NCBI GenBank assembly: GCA_031265715.1
Contig: JAISCG010000144.1
Coordinates: forward strand, 1 to 10,328
Direction of reading: 5' to 3'
DNA: 10,328 nt
Source of the DNA: Holosporaceae bacterium
Lineage (GTDB): Bacteria > Pseudomonadota > Alphaproteobacteria > UBA3830
Shown: positions 1 through 6,354 of the stretch, piece by piece
Layout: each line of letters starts with the position of its first letter
Position numbering within the stretch: position 1 is the first letter of the stretch
Program-made: the position numbers and the translations under genes
Notes under the pieces: generated by a model
Database searches by the model: none
What the model was told of the DNA's origin: nothing
Seen by the model: the letters and a program-made list of their open reading frames with translations, nothing else

Positions 1-577
1 CTTTGCTTTTAGAATGATTTCTTTGTTTTCGTGAATGATTACAAAGTCGTCCGCATATCTGACAATGCTCAATGATCTTACCGCGTCTCTGTGCCCTGTT
101 TTCCTGAATTTTCTTTTTCGGCTCAAATTTAGCCTCCCATTCCGGTTCCGGAGTCAGCTTTACGAGAGCTTGTTTTGCTCGGTCTGCCATCGTAGGTATT
201 CCCAACGGACGCTTCTCTGACTTCCCGGGTTTGGGAATCCAAATACGTCTCACCGGTTTACTTTTCTTGTTCAGATTCAACTCATTAGCTAACTTTAGCC
301 GCTGAGTCGGGCTGAGCGATTTCACGCCGTCAATGCCGGCAGTTTTTTTGCCTTTATTGATCTGCGTTACTCTTTTGACAGCAAGCAACTTCGCGCTCTT
401 CGATTTCAAGAGCAGTTTCTGAAGACGTTTTGCTCGTTTCCAATCGCCGCTCTTCGAGGCTTGATATATTCGCTTTTGCAACTTAAAGACGGATCGTTCC
501 AGTTTGCGCCAGTTGATTTCGTCCCATTTATACACGGTCTTTTCAGACCGGCTCATAATTTCTTTATCGCTATTCAC
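1..577 (-). pseudogene. ltrA: Group II intron reverse transcriptase/maturase, broken by internal deletion and frameshift, 3' end outside window
   Basis: Read on the minus strand from a GTG at 577, which has a perfect GGAGG (586-590) 8 nt upstream. An ATG at 556 is an alternative start. The first 153 codons match the N-terminus of group II intron reverse transcriptases: an IDGVKS motif near residues 82-87, a basic IWIPKPGKSEK stretch, RPLGIPT at 123-129, then EPEWEAKFEP. Intact relatives continue with GFRPGRS and the palm domain. Here the homologous reading jumps at about position 119 into another frame, giving SLSIVRYADDFVI, with the catalytic YADD encoded at 40-57. The RT2-RT4 blocks, probably more than 100 residues, are therefore missing and the frame is shifted, so the enzyme must be inactive for reverse transcription. 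The maturase C-terminus lies beyond the left edge. The family normally splices and mobilises its host intron. Confidence 0.88.
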
Positions 578-650
578 AACTATATCCTCCCAATTACAGT
601 GTCCACGTCGGCATATCCTGCGCGTTACCACAGGCATTCGCTTCTTGAAC
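578..650 (-). ncRNA. Candidate group II intron RNA just upstream of the intron ORF (domain II/III to IV region)
   Basis: Read on the minus strand, this segment contains GGTAACGC, then a GGGAGGATATAG just before the RT start. From memory, the Lactococcus Ll.LtrB intron has comparable GGTAACGC and GGGAGGA elements in the same order before its ORF. In that family the purine-rich element is both the ribosome binding site and part of the domain IV maturase-binding region. The limits are approximate and no fold was computed. Confidence 0.4.
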
Positions 651-691
651 AAAAACCACAATTCAAGTTTTTAGCGATCTGTATAAATCCA

Positions 692-729
692 ATATATAAG
701 GCAAATACATTGATATATAAGCAGATACA
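692..729 (+). repeat. Imperfect direct repeat pair in phase, possible integrase or Xis arm sites
   Basis: ATATATAAGGCAAATACA (692-709) and ATATATAAGCAGATACA (713-729) differ by one indel and one substitution. Their starts are 21 bp apart, two helical turns, so a bound protein would occupy the same DNA face. TTTGATC is also repeated at 733-739 and 746-752. They lie just outside the left 20-bp repeat, so they may belong to the flank rather than to the element. Confidence 0.35.
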
Positions 730-765
730 GCTTTTGATCGTCTGATTTGATCTAAAAATATCCGA

Positions 766-794
766 TTGCATCCGTTAAAATTTAGTGCCATAAT
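766..794 (+). promoter_or_regulatory. Candidate integrase promoter overlapping the left att repeat
   Basis: TTGCAT (766-771) and CATAAT (789-794) are separated by 17 bp and lie 34 bp upstream of the integrase ATG. The -10 hexamer is inside the 20-bp att repeat, while the -35 is outside it. Integrase binding to the repeat would block the promoter, and recombination would replace the -35. Confidence 0.45.
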
Positions 795-804
795 TGAGGC
801 CATA
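785..804 (+). repeat. Left att-like direct repeat (candidate attL core)
   Basis: GTGCCATAATTGAGGCCATA matches 9792-9811 at 18 of 20 positions (AA versus TT in the middle). The copies are in the same orientation and flank the integrase-to-terminase gene block. Internally GCCAT occurs twice, 12 bp apart. The position directly before an integrase gene and the pairing with a distal copy suggest a recombination boundary. They could instead be integrase binding sites, with crossover close by. Confidence 0.55.
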
Positions 805-827
805 AAATACGCTTGATTGGAGAGCAG

Positions 828-2006
828 ATGCTGTCGGATGCGGCTTGCAAAAACGCTAAACCAAAAGATAAGATTTATGCTGTTACGGACGGCGGAGGCA
901 TGTATTTAGAAATTCACCCGAACGGCAGCAAATATTGGCGCATGAAGTACAGATACGCCGGAAAGCAAAAACGTATAGCATTTGGAGTATATCCGGAAGT
1001 TTCGCTGAAAGAAGCTCGTGCCAAGAAGGACGCTGCAAGGAAAACTCTTAAAAACGGAGAAGACCCGAGTATTATAAAGAAGAAAGCAAAGATTGAATTT
1101 ATGGAGAATGTCGTTAATACATTTGAAAATGTTGCTCGAGAGTGGTTTGATAAGAAAAAAGCGGAGGTTAGCGAAAAGTACGCTTCCAAAATTATTTCAA
1201 GGCTGGAATATAATATATTTCCGTTTTTGGGTAGCACTCCGATTAAGAAAATATCTCCGCGGGAATTGTTGACTGTTATTCGTAAAATTGAGGAAAAAGG
1301 AGCAATTGTAACGGCTCGTATCGTAACGCAATATGTCGGTCAGATATTCAGATATGCAATTGCTGCAGATTGTGCCGAACATGACATAACAGCGGATCTG
1401 AAAGGTGCGCTGCGTTCTGCAAAAATTGTACATTATCCTCATTTTTCGGAAAAAGAATTTAGAGAATTTTTGAAAAATTTACCGGGCTTAAGAGGGGAAG
1501 AACTCACAAAATTAGCTCTGAAGCTTCTGATTCTAACATTTGTACGCAATGGAGAGCTGTGCGGAGCGCGTTGGAACGAATTTGATTTTGAAAGGAGGGA
1601 GTGGCGCATACCTGCCGAGCGTATGAAAATGAAAGAACAGCATATTGTTCATCTCTCAACGCAATCTGTTGCGGTGATTGAAAAAATAAAAGAAATCGCA
1701 TGTAGCGATAATCTGTTGTTTCCCAACAGAGACGATAAATCGGCAACAATAAGCAAAGATACTTTAGCCTGTATTCTCAGAAAAAGCGGATATTGTGGGA
1801 AAATGACTCCACACGGAATCAGAGCTACAGCATCTACGATTCTGAACGAAAACGGTTTCAGAGCGGATATTATCGAGCGACAACTGGCGCATACTGAGCG
1901 AAACAATGTCAGAGCCAGCTATAATCATGCGCAATATCTGCCGGAACGTCGGGAAATGATGGACTGGTGGGGCGATTATGTAGAAAAACTGGAGGGAAAA
2001 TGGTAA
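828..2006 (+). CDS. int: P4-type tyrosine recombinase (site-specific integrase)
   Basis: 392 residues from the ATG at 828, preceded by GGAG at 819-822. A TTG at 813 is possible but lacks a good ribosome site and would extend past the usual family start. The N-terminal 85 or so residues form the arm-DNA-binding domain of P4-like integrases, with DGGGMYLEIHPNGSKYW and the FGVYPEVSLKEAR block. A core-binding domain follows (about 100-195), then the catalytic domain. All catalytic residues are visible: Arg240 (FVRNGEL), Lys267 (RMKMKEQH), His329 and Arg332 (HGIR), His355 (LAHTE) and nucleophile Tyr365 (ASYNHAQY). The enzyme should cut and rejoin att DNA through a 3'-phosphotyrosine. Normal length and a complete active site indicate a working integrase. 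Its promoter region overlaps the left att-like repeat, which allows autoregulation. Its stop overlaps the next start by 7 bp. Confidence 0.95.
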   Translation: MLSDAACKNAKPKDKIYAVTDGGGMYLEIHPNGSKYWRMKYRYAGKQKRIAFGVYPEVSLKEARAKKDAARKTLKNGEDPSIIKKKAKIEFMENVVNTFENVAREWFDKKKAEVSEKYASKIISRLEYNIFPFLGSTPIKKISPRELLTVIRKIEEKGAIVTARIVTQYVGQIFRYAIAADCAEHDITADLKGALRSAKIVHYPHFSEKEFREFLKNLPGLRGEELTKLALKLLILTFVRNGELCGARWNEFDFERREWRIPAERMKMKEQHIVHLSTQSVAVIEKIKEIACSDNLLFPNRDDKSATISKDTLACILRKSGYCGKMTPHGIRATASTILNENGFRADIIERQLAHTERNNVRASYNHAQYLPERREMMDWWGDYVEKLEGKW

Positions 2007-2890
2007 ATCAGAAAACAGACGAAGACTATAAGCGTTACGTTAATCCGTTTGGAAACGTGTACAGCAAGAAAATATCGTTAGGTGAACTTTTGAATTTAGT
2101 AACCATGGGAAAAACTCGCGTTCATATGGTACATGCTCAATATGAACCTGCCGTATTCTCTATTTTTCCGCGGAAATCAGAGGGGAAACAAACAAAAACA
2201 ACAGAACCGAAACAAACGAGCTCGAGTAAAACAATCGGTCCGATTGAAGAGCCGGAAATATATCTTAAAACTATATTGTTGGAGGAAGTGCCGTGTGAAA
2301 AGGCAGAAAACGGCGAGCCTGTATTCGAGAAATCTAAAGTAATCAATTGGTTTGAAGCTCGCAGAGCAGCTGATAAAGATTTCCCGTTTTTTCTCAGTGA
2401 AAAATTTGTTGCCGACTATAAACGCAGAAACAAGGATTTTGTATCCTATGATGATTTGAAAAGAGATCGTGATCAATGGGCGGACAGATGTGCTTTTCTG
2501 GAGAAGAGGCTGGCAAAGTTGGAAAGCGAGCATAATCTAAGCAAGAAAGACTTTATCCTATTGCTGGCGACACAACTAAAAAGAGAGGCTGAAGCGAAAG
2601 GAATCGACATGAGCATTCCGTTTGATATTGAAGTTATTTCTCATTTTCTGGGAATAGAAGTTTCTAAAGGAGATACCGTGTACAATCCCGGCGGAGCAAA
2701 AATCAAGGGATTTTCCTATGATCTGATCAGCAAATATTTGAATAAAACGGAACTTTTTCCGGAGGGTGCGCGAGGTAATGCTGATAAAGAAAAAAAAGCG
2801 GACAGAGAAGAAGACCTAAAAAAGATAAAAGACGTGTTTTCAGGGAAAGAATATCAGAAACTAAAAGATGACTTCAGCAAGATTAAATAA
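2000..2890 (+). CDS. Hypothetical protein, translationally coupled to the integrase
   Basis: 296 residues from the ATG at 2000, with GGAGG at 1991-1995 inside the end of int and a 7-bp overlap (ATGGTAA). An in-frame upstream start at 1967 lies within int and has no comparable ribosome site. I do not recognise the family. The protein is hydrophilic and has no signal peptide or membrane segment, so it is probably cytoplasmic. Residues around 68-82 are a low-complexity Lys/Thr/Ser/Gln linker. Residues about 150-183 (YDDLKRDRDQWADRCAFLEK onward) look like a coiled coil. The C-terminal 40 residues are strongly charged. Sharing a transcript with int suggests a role in integration, excision or control, but nothing in the sequence identifies it as an excisionase. 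It ends immediately before the first operator-like repeat. Confidence 0.75.
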   Translation: MVNQKTDEDYKRYVNPFGNVYSKKISLGELLNLVTMGKTRVHMVHAQYEPAVFSIFPRKSEGKQTKTTEPKQTSSSKTIGPIEEPEIYLKTILLEEVPCEKAENGEPVFEKSKVINWFEARRAADKDFPFFLSEKFVADYKRRNKDFVSYDDLKRDRDQWADRCAFLEKRLAKLESEHNLSKKDFILLLATQLKREAEAKGIDMSIPFDIEVISHFLGIEVSKGDTVYNPGGAKIKGFSYDLISKYLNKTELFPEGARGNADKEKKADREEDLKKIKDVFSGKEYQKLKDDFSKIK

Positions 2891-2968
2891 ATTCTACCAT
2901 CATTAGAATATTTTTTGTGTTTTTCATTGAAAGATGAGTTTTTTAAAAAATTCTAAGCCTAGTAGAAT
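2891..2968. promoter_or_regulatory. Two 19-bp inverted repeats ATTCTA-N7-TAGAAT (candidate operators)
   Basis: Site A is at 2891-2909 and site B at 2950-2968. Both are ATTCTA, 7 bp of unrelated sequence, TAGAAT. Identical arms with different spacers are typical of a dimeric repressor or regulator site. They lie in the only intergenic gap between the integrase pair and the alpA operon, upstream of the alpA promoter. Site A directly follows the stop at 2888-2890 and is followed by a T-rich run, so it might also weakly terminate transcription. Confidence 0.6.
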
Positions 2969-2975
2969 TTCGAAA

Positions 2976-2992
2976 AATATTCTTAGAATATT
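2976..2992. promoter_or_regulatory. 17-bp perfect palindrome AATATTCT-T-AGAATATT
   Basis: Perfect arms around a central T at 2984. It contains the same ATTCT/AGAAT half-site as the two 19-bp repeats nearby but with a shorter spacer. It sits just upstream of the alpA -35 element (3000-3005), a suitable place for an activator or repressor. Confidence 0.5.
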
Positions 2993-2999
2993 CTCATTT

Positions 3000-3027
3000 T
3001 TGAGTGATTTCCGAGCAGGGCTATACT
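3000..3027 (+). promoter_or_regulatory. Candidate promoter of the alpA-primase-DUF927 operon
   Basis: TTGAGT (3000-3005), a 16-bp spacer, then TATACT (3022-3027). Transcription would start near 3034, about 43 nt before the alpA ATG. The operator-like palindromes upstream and one downstream bracket it. Confidence 0.5.
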
Positions 3028-3038
3028 GATCTCGAAGG

Positions 3039-3057
3039 TGCGCGGACAGTCTGCGCA
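3039..3057. promoter_or_regulatory. 19-bp palindrome in the alpA leader
   Basis: TGCGC-N-GAC-A-GTC-N-GCGCA, a near-perfect dyad centred on 3048 and more G+C rich than its surroundings. It lies a few bases after the predicted transcription start, so it may be a repressor operator or a leader hairpin next to the ribosome site at 3064-3071. Confidence 0.45.
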
Positions 3058-3076
3058 GGATTTGAGGAGAGCAGTT

Positions 3077-3286
3077 ATGTCCGAGGAAAGGTTTTTGAGA
3101 TTACCGCAGATATTGCGGTTAATTCCGATAGGAAAATCCACGCTGTGGGAGAAGGTAAAGAAAGGAGAATTTCCGAAGCAGGTAAAATTGGGTGCAAAAA
3201 TATCTGTTTGGAAAGCGTCTGAAGTGCAAGCCTACATCGATGATCATTGCATGGCATCCAATGATAATGAGGTGCGCCATGGTTGA
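3077..3286 (+). CDS. alpA: AlpA-family DNA-binding transcriptional regulator
   Basis: 69 residues from the ATG at 3077, which has GAGGAGAG at 3064-3071. Longer in-frame starts upstream lack such a site. The sequence FLRLPQILRLIPIGKSTLWEKVKKGEFP, continuing to WKASEVQAYIDD, is the standard AlpA/prophage CP4-57 regulator fold. It is a small winged helix-turn-helix: the recognition helix falls around residues 17-27 and the wing around 30-45. AlpA proteins are known to activate excision or early genes of P4-like elements and Gram-negative phage satellites. It is the first gene of the replication operon, and its last 8 bp overlap the primase start (ATGGTTGA). The palindromes upstream are its most plausible targets, by inference. 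Confidence 0.9.
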   Translation: MSEERFLRLPQILRLIPIGKSTLWEKVKKGEFPKQVKLGAKISVWKASEVQAYIDDHCMASNDNEVRHG

Positions 3287-4205
3287 TTTTCGAAGAATTA
3301 AAGAGGCATACAGGCAGAATCCGCTATGTATACTAAAACAACTGATTTCCAACGGAAAAGTTGAAGGAAGTGATTATGTCGCCAAAAATCCTCGAAGAAA
3401 CGATCGCAAAGCAGGTTCTTTTCGCATAGATATTGCGACCGGGAAATTTAACGATTTTGCGACCAGGGATCGTGGCGGAGACATTATTGATCTTGCCGCA
3501 TTTGTATACAATTGTAACGCAGTAGCCGCCGCCGACAGGTTAAGTCGGCTGTTTTTTTCTTCTTTAGGAGGTAATAAGTCTGCTGTGCCAGAAGATTTAC
3601 CGGTTAAGAAGAAAAAAATCGATCCGAATTATATTTGGAGCGAGTCAATAAAATCAGAGGATCACGAATATTTGAGGCGAAAACGCATTTGCAGCGGCAA
3701 CGCAAGAGTTAACATTTACGGCGGCAGAAAACAACTGGTAATACCTCTGATTGATTCAATTCCGAATAAAAATTTGAAAGGACTACAATTTATCCGGGAG
3801 GACGGAAGCAAAAGTTTTCCCTTGCCGTTCAGGGGATTATTTCACGTTGTATCCGGCGGTCAGTGCAATCTGATTGTAATTGCCGAAGGATACGCCACAG
3901 CGAGAAGCATATACGAAGCCACAAGATTGTTTGTAATTGCAGCGATGTCTGCCTGCAACATGAAAGCAGTTGCATTGAAAATCCGCGAACTGTTTCCCTA
4001 CTCCGATATCGTTATCGCCACTGATAATGATATCACCGGAAGACGAGCCGCAGAGGAAGCATCCCGAGCATTGGGCCGTAACGTCCAAATTATCTACCCA
4101 ATGCAGGGAAAGGATTTTAACGACATGCTCGTCAAAGTCGGTTCAGATAGTCTCAAATTTCACATACTTAGCAGCATAAAAACGGAGACCGCCGTCTATG
4201 ACTGA
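3279..4205 (+). CDS. TOPRIM-domain primase-like protein
   Basis: 308 residues from the ATG at 3279, overlapping alpA by 8 bp. The start at 3192 lies inside alpA and is rejected. The N-terminal part (about 20-85) contains SFRIDIATGKFNDFATRDRGGDIIDLAAF, the fold seen in plasmid and phage primases next to the zinc-binding region, although no cysteine quartet is visible. A TOPRIM domain lies at about 195-290: the first acidic motif is IVIAEGYATA with Glu203, and the second is IVIATDND with Asp249 and Asp251. These residues bind catalytic magnesium in TOPRIM primases. It probably synthesises RNA primers for replication of the excised element. The stop overlaps the DUF927 start by 8 bp (ATGACTGA), so the two are probably made in fixed ratio. 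Confidence 0.85.
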   Translation: MVDFRRIKEAYRQNPLCILKQLISNGKVEGSDYVAKNPRRNDRKAGSFRIDIATGKFNDFATRDRGGDIIDLAAFVYNCNAVAAADRLSRLFFSSLGGNKSAVPEDLPVKKKKIDPNYIWSESIKSEDHEYLRRKRICSGNARVNIYGGRKQLVIPLIDSIPNKNLKGLQFIREDGSKSFPLPFRGLFHVVSGGQCNLIVIAEGYATARSIYEATRLFVIAAMSACNMKAVALKIRELFPYSDIVIATDNDITGRRAAEEASRALGRNVQIIYPMQGKDFNDMLVKVGSDSLKFHILSSIKTETAVYD

Positions 4206-5916
4206 TGATAACATAAATTTGAAAACAAAACCTAAAAGCTGCGACTTTACGATTGATAAAGAAAAAGGTCTCTTCTGTGACGAAGAAAGAATAAGCGACT
4301 ATATTGAGGTTGTAGCTCTGTCACGAGATGATGGCGGCGTCCGATGGAAAAAACGAATTTTGTTTAAAGATTTGGACGGAAAACAACGGTCCGTTGATAT
4401 TGAACAAAAGGCTTTATGCAATTACAAGGAAATTTTTGAAACTTTATTTGAGAACGGATTTGATACGTCATGTGATCGTTTAAAACTCAAGAAGTATTTG
4501 GAGACTGCACGACCGGAAAAAAGAATCACCGACATTTACACGGTCGGATGGACAGATGATGGTTCGTTTGTATGTCCGTCGTTCTCGATATCGAAAAAGG
4601 AAAAGTTTGCTTTTTCTCTGGTCGGCAATATAAAAGCGTCGGGTTTTGCGCGAAAAGGAACTCTTGAAGAATGGAGAGAGAACGTATGTGCACTGTGTGA
4701 GGGGAATAAAATTTTGACCCTGGCGCTGTGCGTCGGACTGTCCGGAGTCCTGCTAAAGAGATTAAAGTATTTCAACAATGCCGTTATTAATCTCACCGGA
4801 CGGAGCTCCATAGGAAAAACAACGGCATTGTATGTTGCGGCTTCCCTATGGGGGGTTCCGAAAAGATTCATGCAACAGTGGCGTTCGACTTCCAACGCTT
4901 TGGAAGCAGTCGCCGAATCTTATAATGACTGTCTGTTAATTTTGGACGAATTAAGCCAAATTCAGGCCAAAGATATCGGGAATATAGTGTATATGCTCGG
5001 TAATTCGAAGGGAAAGAGCAGAATGAATGTCAACTCCGAGCTGAAGAAAAATAAAGAATGGACTTTATCTGTTCTGAGTTCCGGAGAAATCGGTATTGCC
5101 GACAAAATAGCAGAATCGGGAGAAAAAGCTAAAGCGGGACAGCTTGTAAGATGTATAGATATCGAATGTTTTATGTCCGATGAGTTGGGCATATATGATA
5201 CGCTGCATGACGATATTCCGGATGGAGCAACATTTTCTAAGCTGCTGAAAGAAAAAACATCCGAGTATTACGGAACGGCTGCCGAGGCCTTTTTGACGCA
5301 ATTAATAGAATCCTCCATTGATATTGAAGGCAGATTTTCCGAGCTGCGACAAAATTTTGATGAAAGGATAGGGAAAAAGATCGATGGACAAGTTTCTCGG
5401 GTTGCCGACCTGTTTGTACTCTACGCTCTTACGGGAGAACTGGCCTGCGAATTCGGGATATTCAGTCACAAACCCGCCGAGCTGAAGGATCTTGTTTTTG
5501 TATTATTTGAAAAGTGGCTTGATGAAAGAGGATCTGTCGGAGCAATGGAGGAGAAAGTCGTTCTGCAGCACGTAATCGGGTTTTTGGAACAAAATAATGC
5601 CCGTATACAAAATATTATTCTGTGCGGTGGGGGCAAAAGACCCGAGGAGCAAAGAAATTACAATAACTTGCTGGGATTTCGGGAAGTTTTAACGCAAAGC
5701 GGAGAAGATGCGGAAATTTATTACATTATTCAGAAAGCATTTGACGGCGATGTTTGCGGCGGTATGAACAAAAAACTTGTGAAAAGAATCCTGAAGGACA
5801 AAGGAATATTGATTTTGGATTCCGAAGGAAAAAACCCAAAGTGTCCCTATACAACGCCTCCATATAAACGAAGAGTAAAGTTGGTAATAGCAAACAACAA
5901 AAATTCAGATTTTTAG
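4198..5916 (+). CDS. DUF927-domain ATPase, probable replicative helicase
   Basis: 572 residues starting inside the primase gene. The central region carries a Walker A motif GRSSIGKTT (Gly201-Thr209) followed by WGVPKRFMQQWRSTSNALEAVAE and a Walker B segment LLILDELSQ with Asp250 and Glu251. This motif order is the signature of DUF927 proteins of mobile elements. They are thought to act as helicases with a partner TOPRIM primase, replacing the fused primase-helicase of phage P4. The N-terminal 190 residues are family specific and of unknown role. The C-terminal end (about 490-570) is basic and includes YTTPPYKRRVKLVI, possibly DNA binding. It is the last gene of the operon, and the repeat-rich candidate origin starts 1 bp after its stop. 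No defect is visible. Confidence 0.88.
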   Translation: MTDDNINLKTKPKSCDFTIDKEKGLFCDEERISDYIEVVALSRDDGGVRWKKRILFKDLDGKQRSVDIEQKALCNYKEIFETLFENGFDTSCDRLKLKKYLETARPEKRITDIYTVGWTDDGSFVCPSFSISKKEKFAFSLVGNIKASGFARKGTLEEWRENVCALCEGNKILTLALCVGLSGVLLKRLKYFNNAVINLTGRSSIGKTTALYVAASLWGVPKRFMQQWRSTSNALEAVAESYNDCLLILDELSQIQAKDIGNIVYMLGNSKGKSRMNVNSELKKNKEWTLSVLSSGEIGIADKIAESGEKAKAGQLVRCIDIECFMSDELGIYDTLHDDIPDGATFSKLLKEKTSEYYGTAAEAFLTQLIESSIDIEGRFSELRQNFDERIGKKIDGQVSRVADLFVLYALTGELACEFGIFSHKPAELKDLVFVLFEKWLDERGSVGAMEEKVVLQHVIGFLEQNNARIQNIILCGGGKRPEEQRNYNNLLGFREVLTQSGEDAEIYYIIQKAFDGDVCGGMNKKLVKRILKDKGILILDSEGKNPKCPYTTPPYKRRVKLVIANNKNSDF

Positions 5917-5973
5917 AGGGGAAAAAGTGGAATTGGGGAAAACTCTGAAATATTAGTGTGTTTCGTGTAATCG

Positions 5974-6006
5974 AAAAGGGGAATAATTCCCCTATTCCCC
6001 TTTTTT
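5974..6006 (+). terminator. Rho-independent terminator after the DUF927 gene
   Basis: The stem AAAAGGGGAATA (5974-5985) pairs with TATTCCCCTTTT (5993-6004) around a 7-nt loop, and the T run 6001-6006 follows. It lies 57 bp after the DUF927 stop. The inner palindrome 5978-5992 gives an alternative fold. Confidence 0.6.
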
Positions 6007-6027
6007 GTGGAATAATTCCACTTTTTT
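6007..6027 (+). terminator. Second tandem terminator-like hairpin
   Basis: GTGGAA-TAA-TTCCAC (6007-6021) is followed directly by six T (6022-6027). The T run preceding it (6001-6006) belongs to the first terminator. The hairpin is short, so it would act mainly as back-up. Confidence 0.5.
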
Positions 6028-6137
6028 ACCGCCGAATAACACTAAAATATGAGTGTTTTCCACTTTTCCCCTTTTTCCCCCGCGTTTTTTGTATTTTTCA
6101 TAAAACGTTTATCACGGCAAGAATCCGATGAATACCA

Positions 6138-6184
6138 GGATCAAGCCGCAGCAACGCCCCAGATTCTGGGAAAAATCTTGATCC
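6138..6184. repeat. Nested inverted repeat
   Basis: The outer arms GGATCAAG (6138-6145) and CTTGATCC (6177-6184) enclose an inner perfect dyad CCCAGA-T-TCTGGG (6158-6170). No T tract follows, so it is not a standard terminator. It may be a protein-binding site associated with the nearby repeat cluster or a structured transcript. Confidence 0.4.
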
Positions 6185-6284
6185 ACGGAAGCGAATCAGA
6201 GGCATTATCACTGAAAACATAATCTGTCTCTTTTTTTAATTGGCAGAAATACCAAAGCCATTTATGCAAAAATATTTTCTTTGT

Positions 6285-6296
6285 GGGGGGGGGGGG
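6285..6296 (+). repeat. Homopolymeric G12 tract upstream of a secreted-protein gene
   Basis: Twelve consecutive G directly upstream of a TTGATT hexamer (6298-6303) and 58 bp before the ATG at 6355. Such tracts change length by slippage and, in several bacteria, alter promoter spacing and phase-vary surface or secreted proteins. Its length may also be a sequencing estimate. Confidence 0.6.
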
Positions 6297-6297
6297 C

Positions 6298-6330
6298 TTG
6301 ATTTGTCCAATAATCTAATATAAATTAAAT
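6298..6330 (+). promoter_or_regulatory. Weak candidate promoter for the 177-residue secreted protein
   Basis: Possible -35 elements TTGATT (6298-6303) or TTGTCC (6303-6308) precede AT-rich -10 candidates TATAAA (6319-6324) or TTAAAT (6325-6330). The TTGTCC/TTAAAT pair has a 16-bp spacer. The choice cannot be made from sequence alone. A strong GGAGG at 6345-6349 sets translation. Confidence 0.3.
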
Positions 6331-6354
6331 AGTGTTAGTACCTTGGAGGTTAAA

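Larger units (their letters stand above)
5918..6080. repeat. Iteron-like cluster within a 50-bp imperfect inverted repeat (candidate replication origin)
   Basis: The hexamer G(G/T)GGAA occurs 5 times on the plus strand (from 5918, 5927, 5935, 5978, 6007). It occurs 6 times on the minus strand (ending at 5992, 6000, 6021, 6063, 6071, 6080). The arms 5918-5967 and 6031-6080 match as inverted repeats at about 38 of 50 positions. Between them lie two perfect 15-bp palindromes, GGGGAATAATTCCCC (5978-5992) and GTGGAATAATTCCAC (6007-6021). Dense motifs in both orientations next to primase and helicase genes resemble P4-type origins, where the replicase recognises short iterons. Termination may be a second function. 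Confidence 0.55.
5917..6354. other. Non-coding segment between the replication operon and the cargo genes
   Basis: 438 bp without a convincing gene on either strand. From left to right it holds the G(G/T)GGAA repeat cluster in a large inverted repeat (5918-6080), with two terminator-like hairpins in its centre. Next come a CGTTTT/AAAACG pair at 6083-6107, a nested inverted repeat at 6138-6184, an AT-rich stretch, and a G12 tract at 6285-6296 leading into the promoter and ribosome site of the first cargo gene. Confidence 0.8.

Noticed and set aside
35..745. Plus-strand frames at the left end (35-220 and 461-745)
   Set aside because: Both are antisense to or upstream of the reverse transcriptase, whose motifs are clear on the minus strand.
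3004..3222. 72-residue frame overlapping the alpA start
   Set aside because: Covers the promoter, leader palindrome and alpA in a different frame; alpA is the clear family member.
5918..6080. Reading the repeat cluster as nothing but a terminator
   Set aside because: Two terminator hairpins are present, but 11 motif copies and the 50-bp outer arms are unexplained by termination alone.
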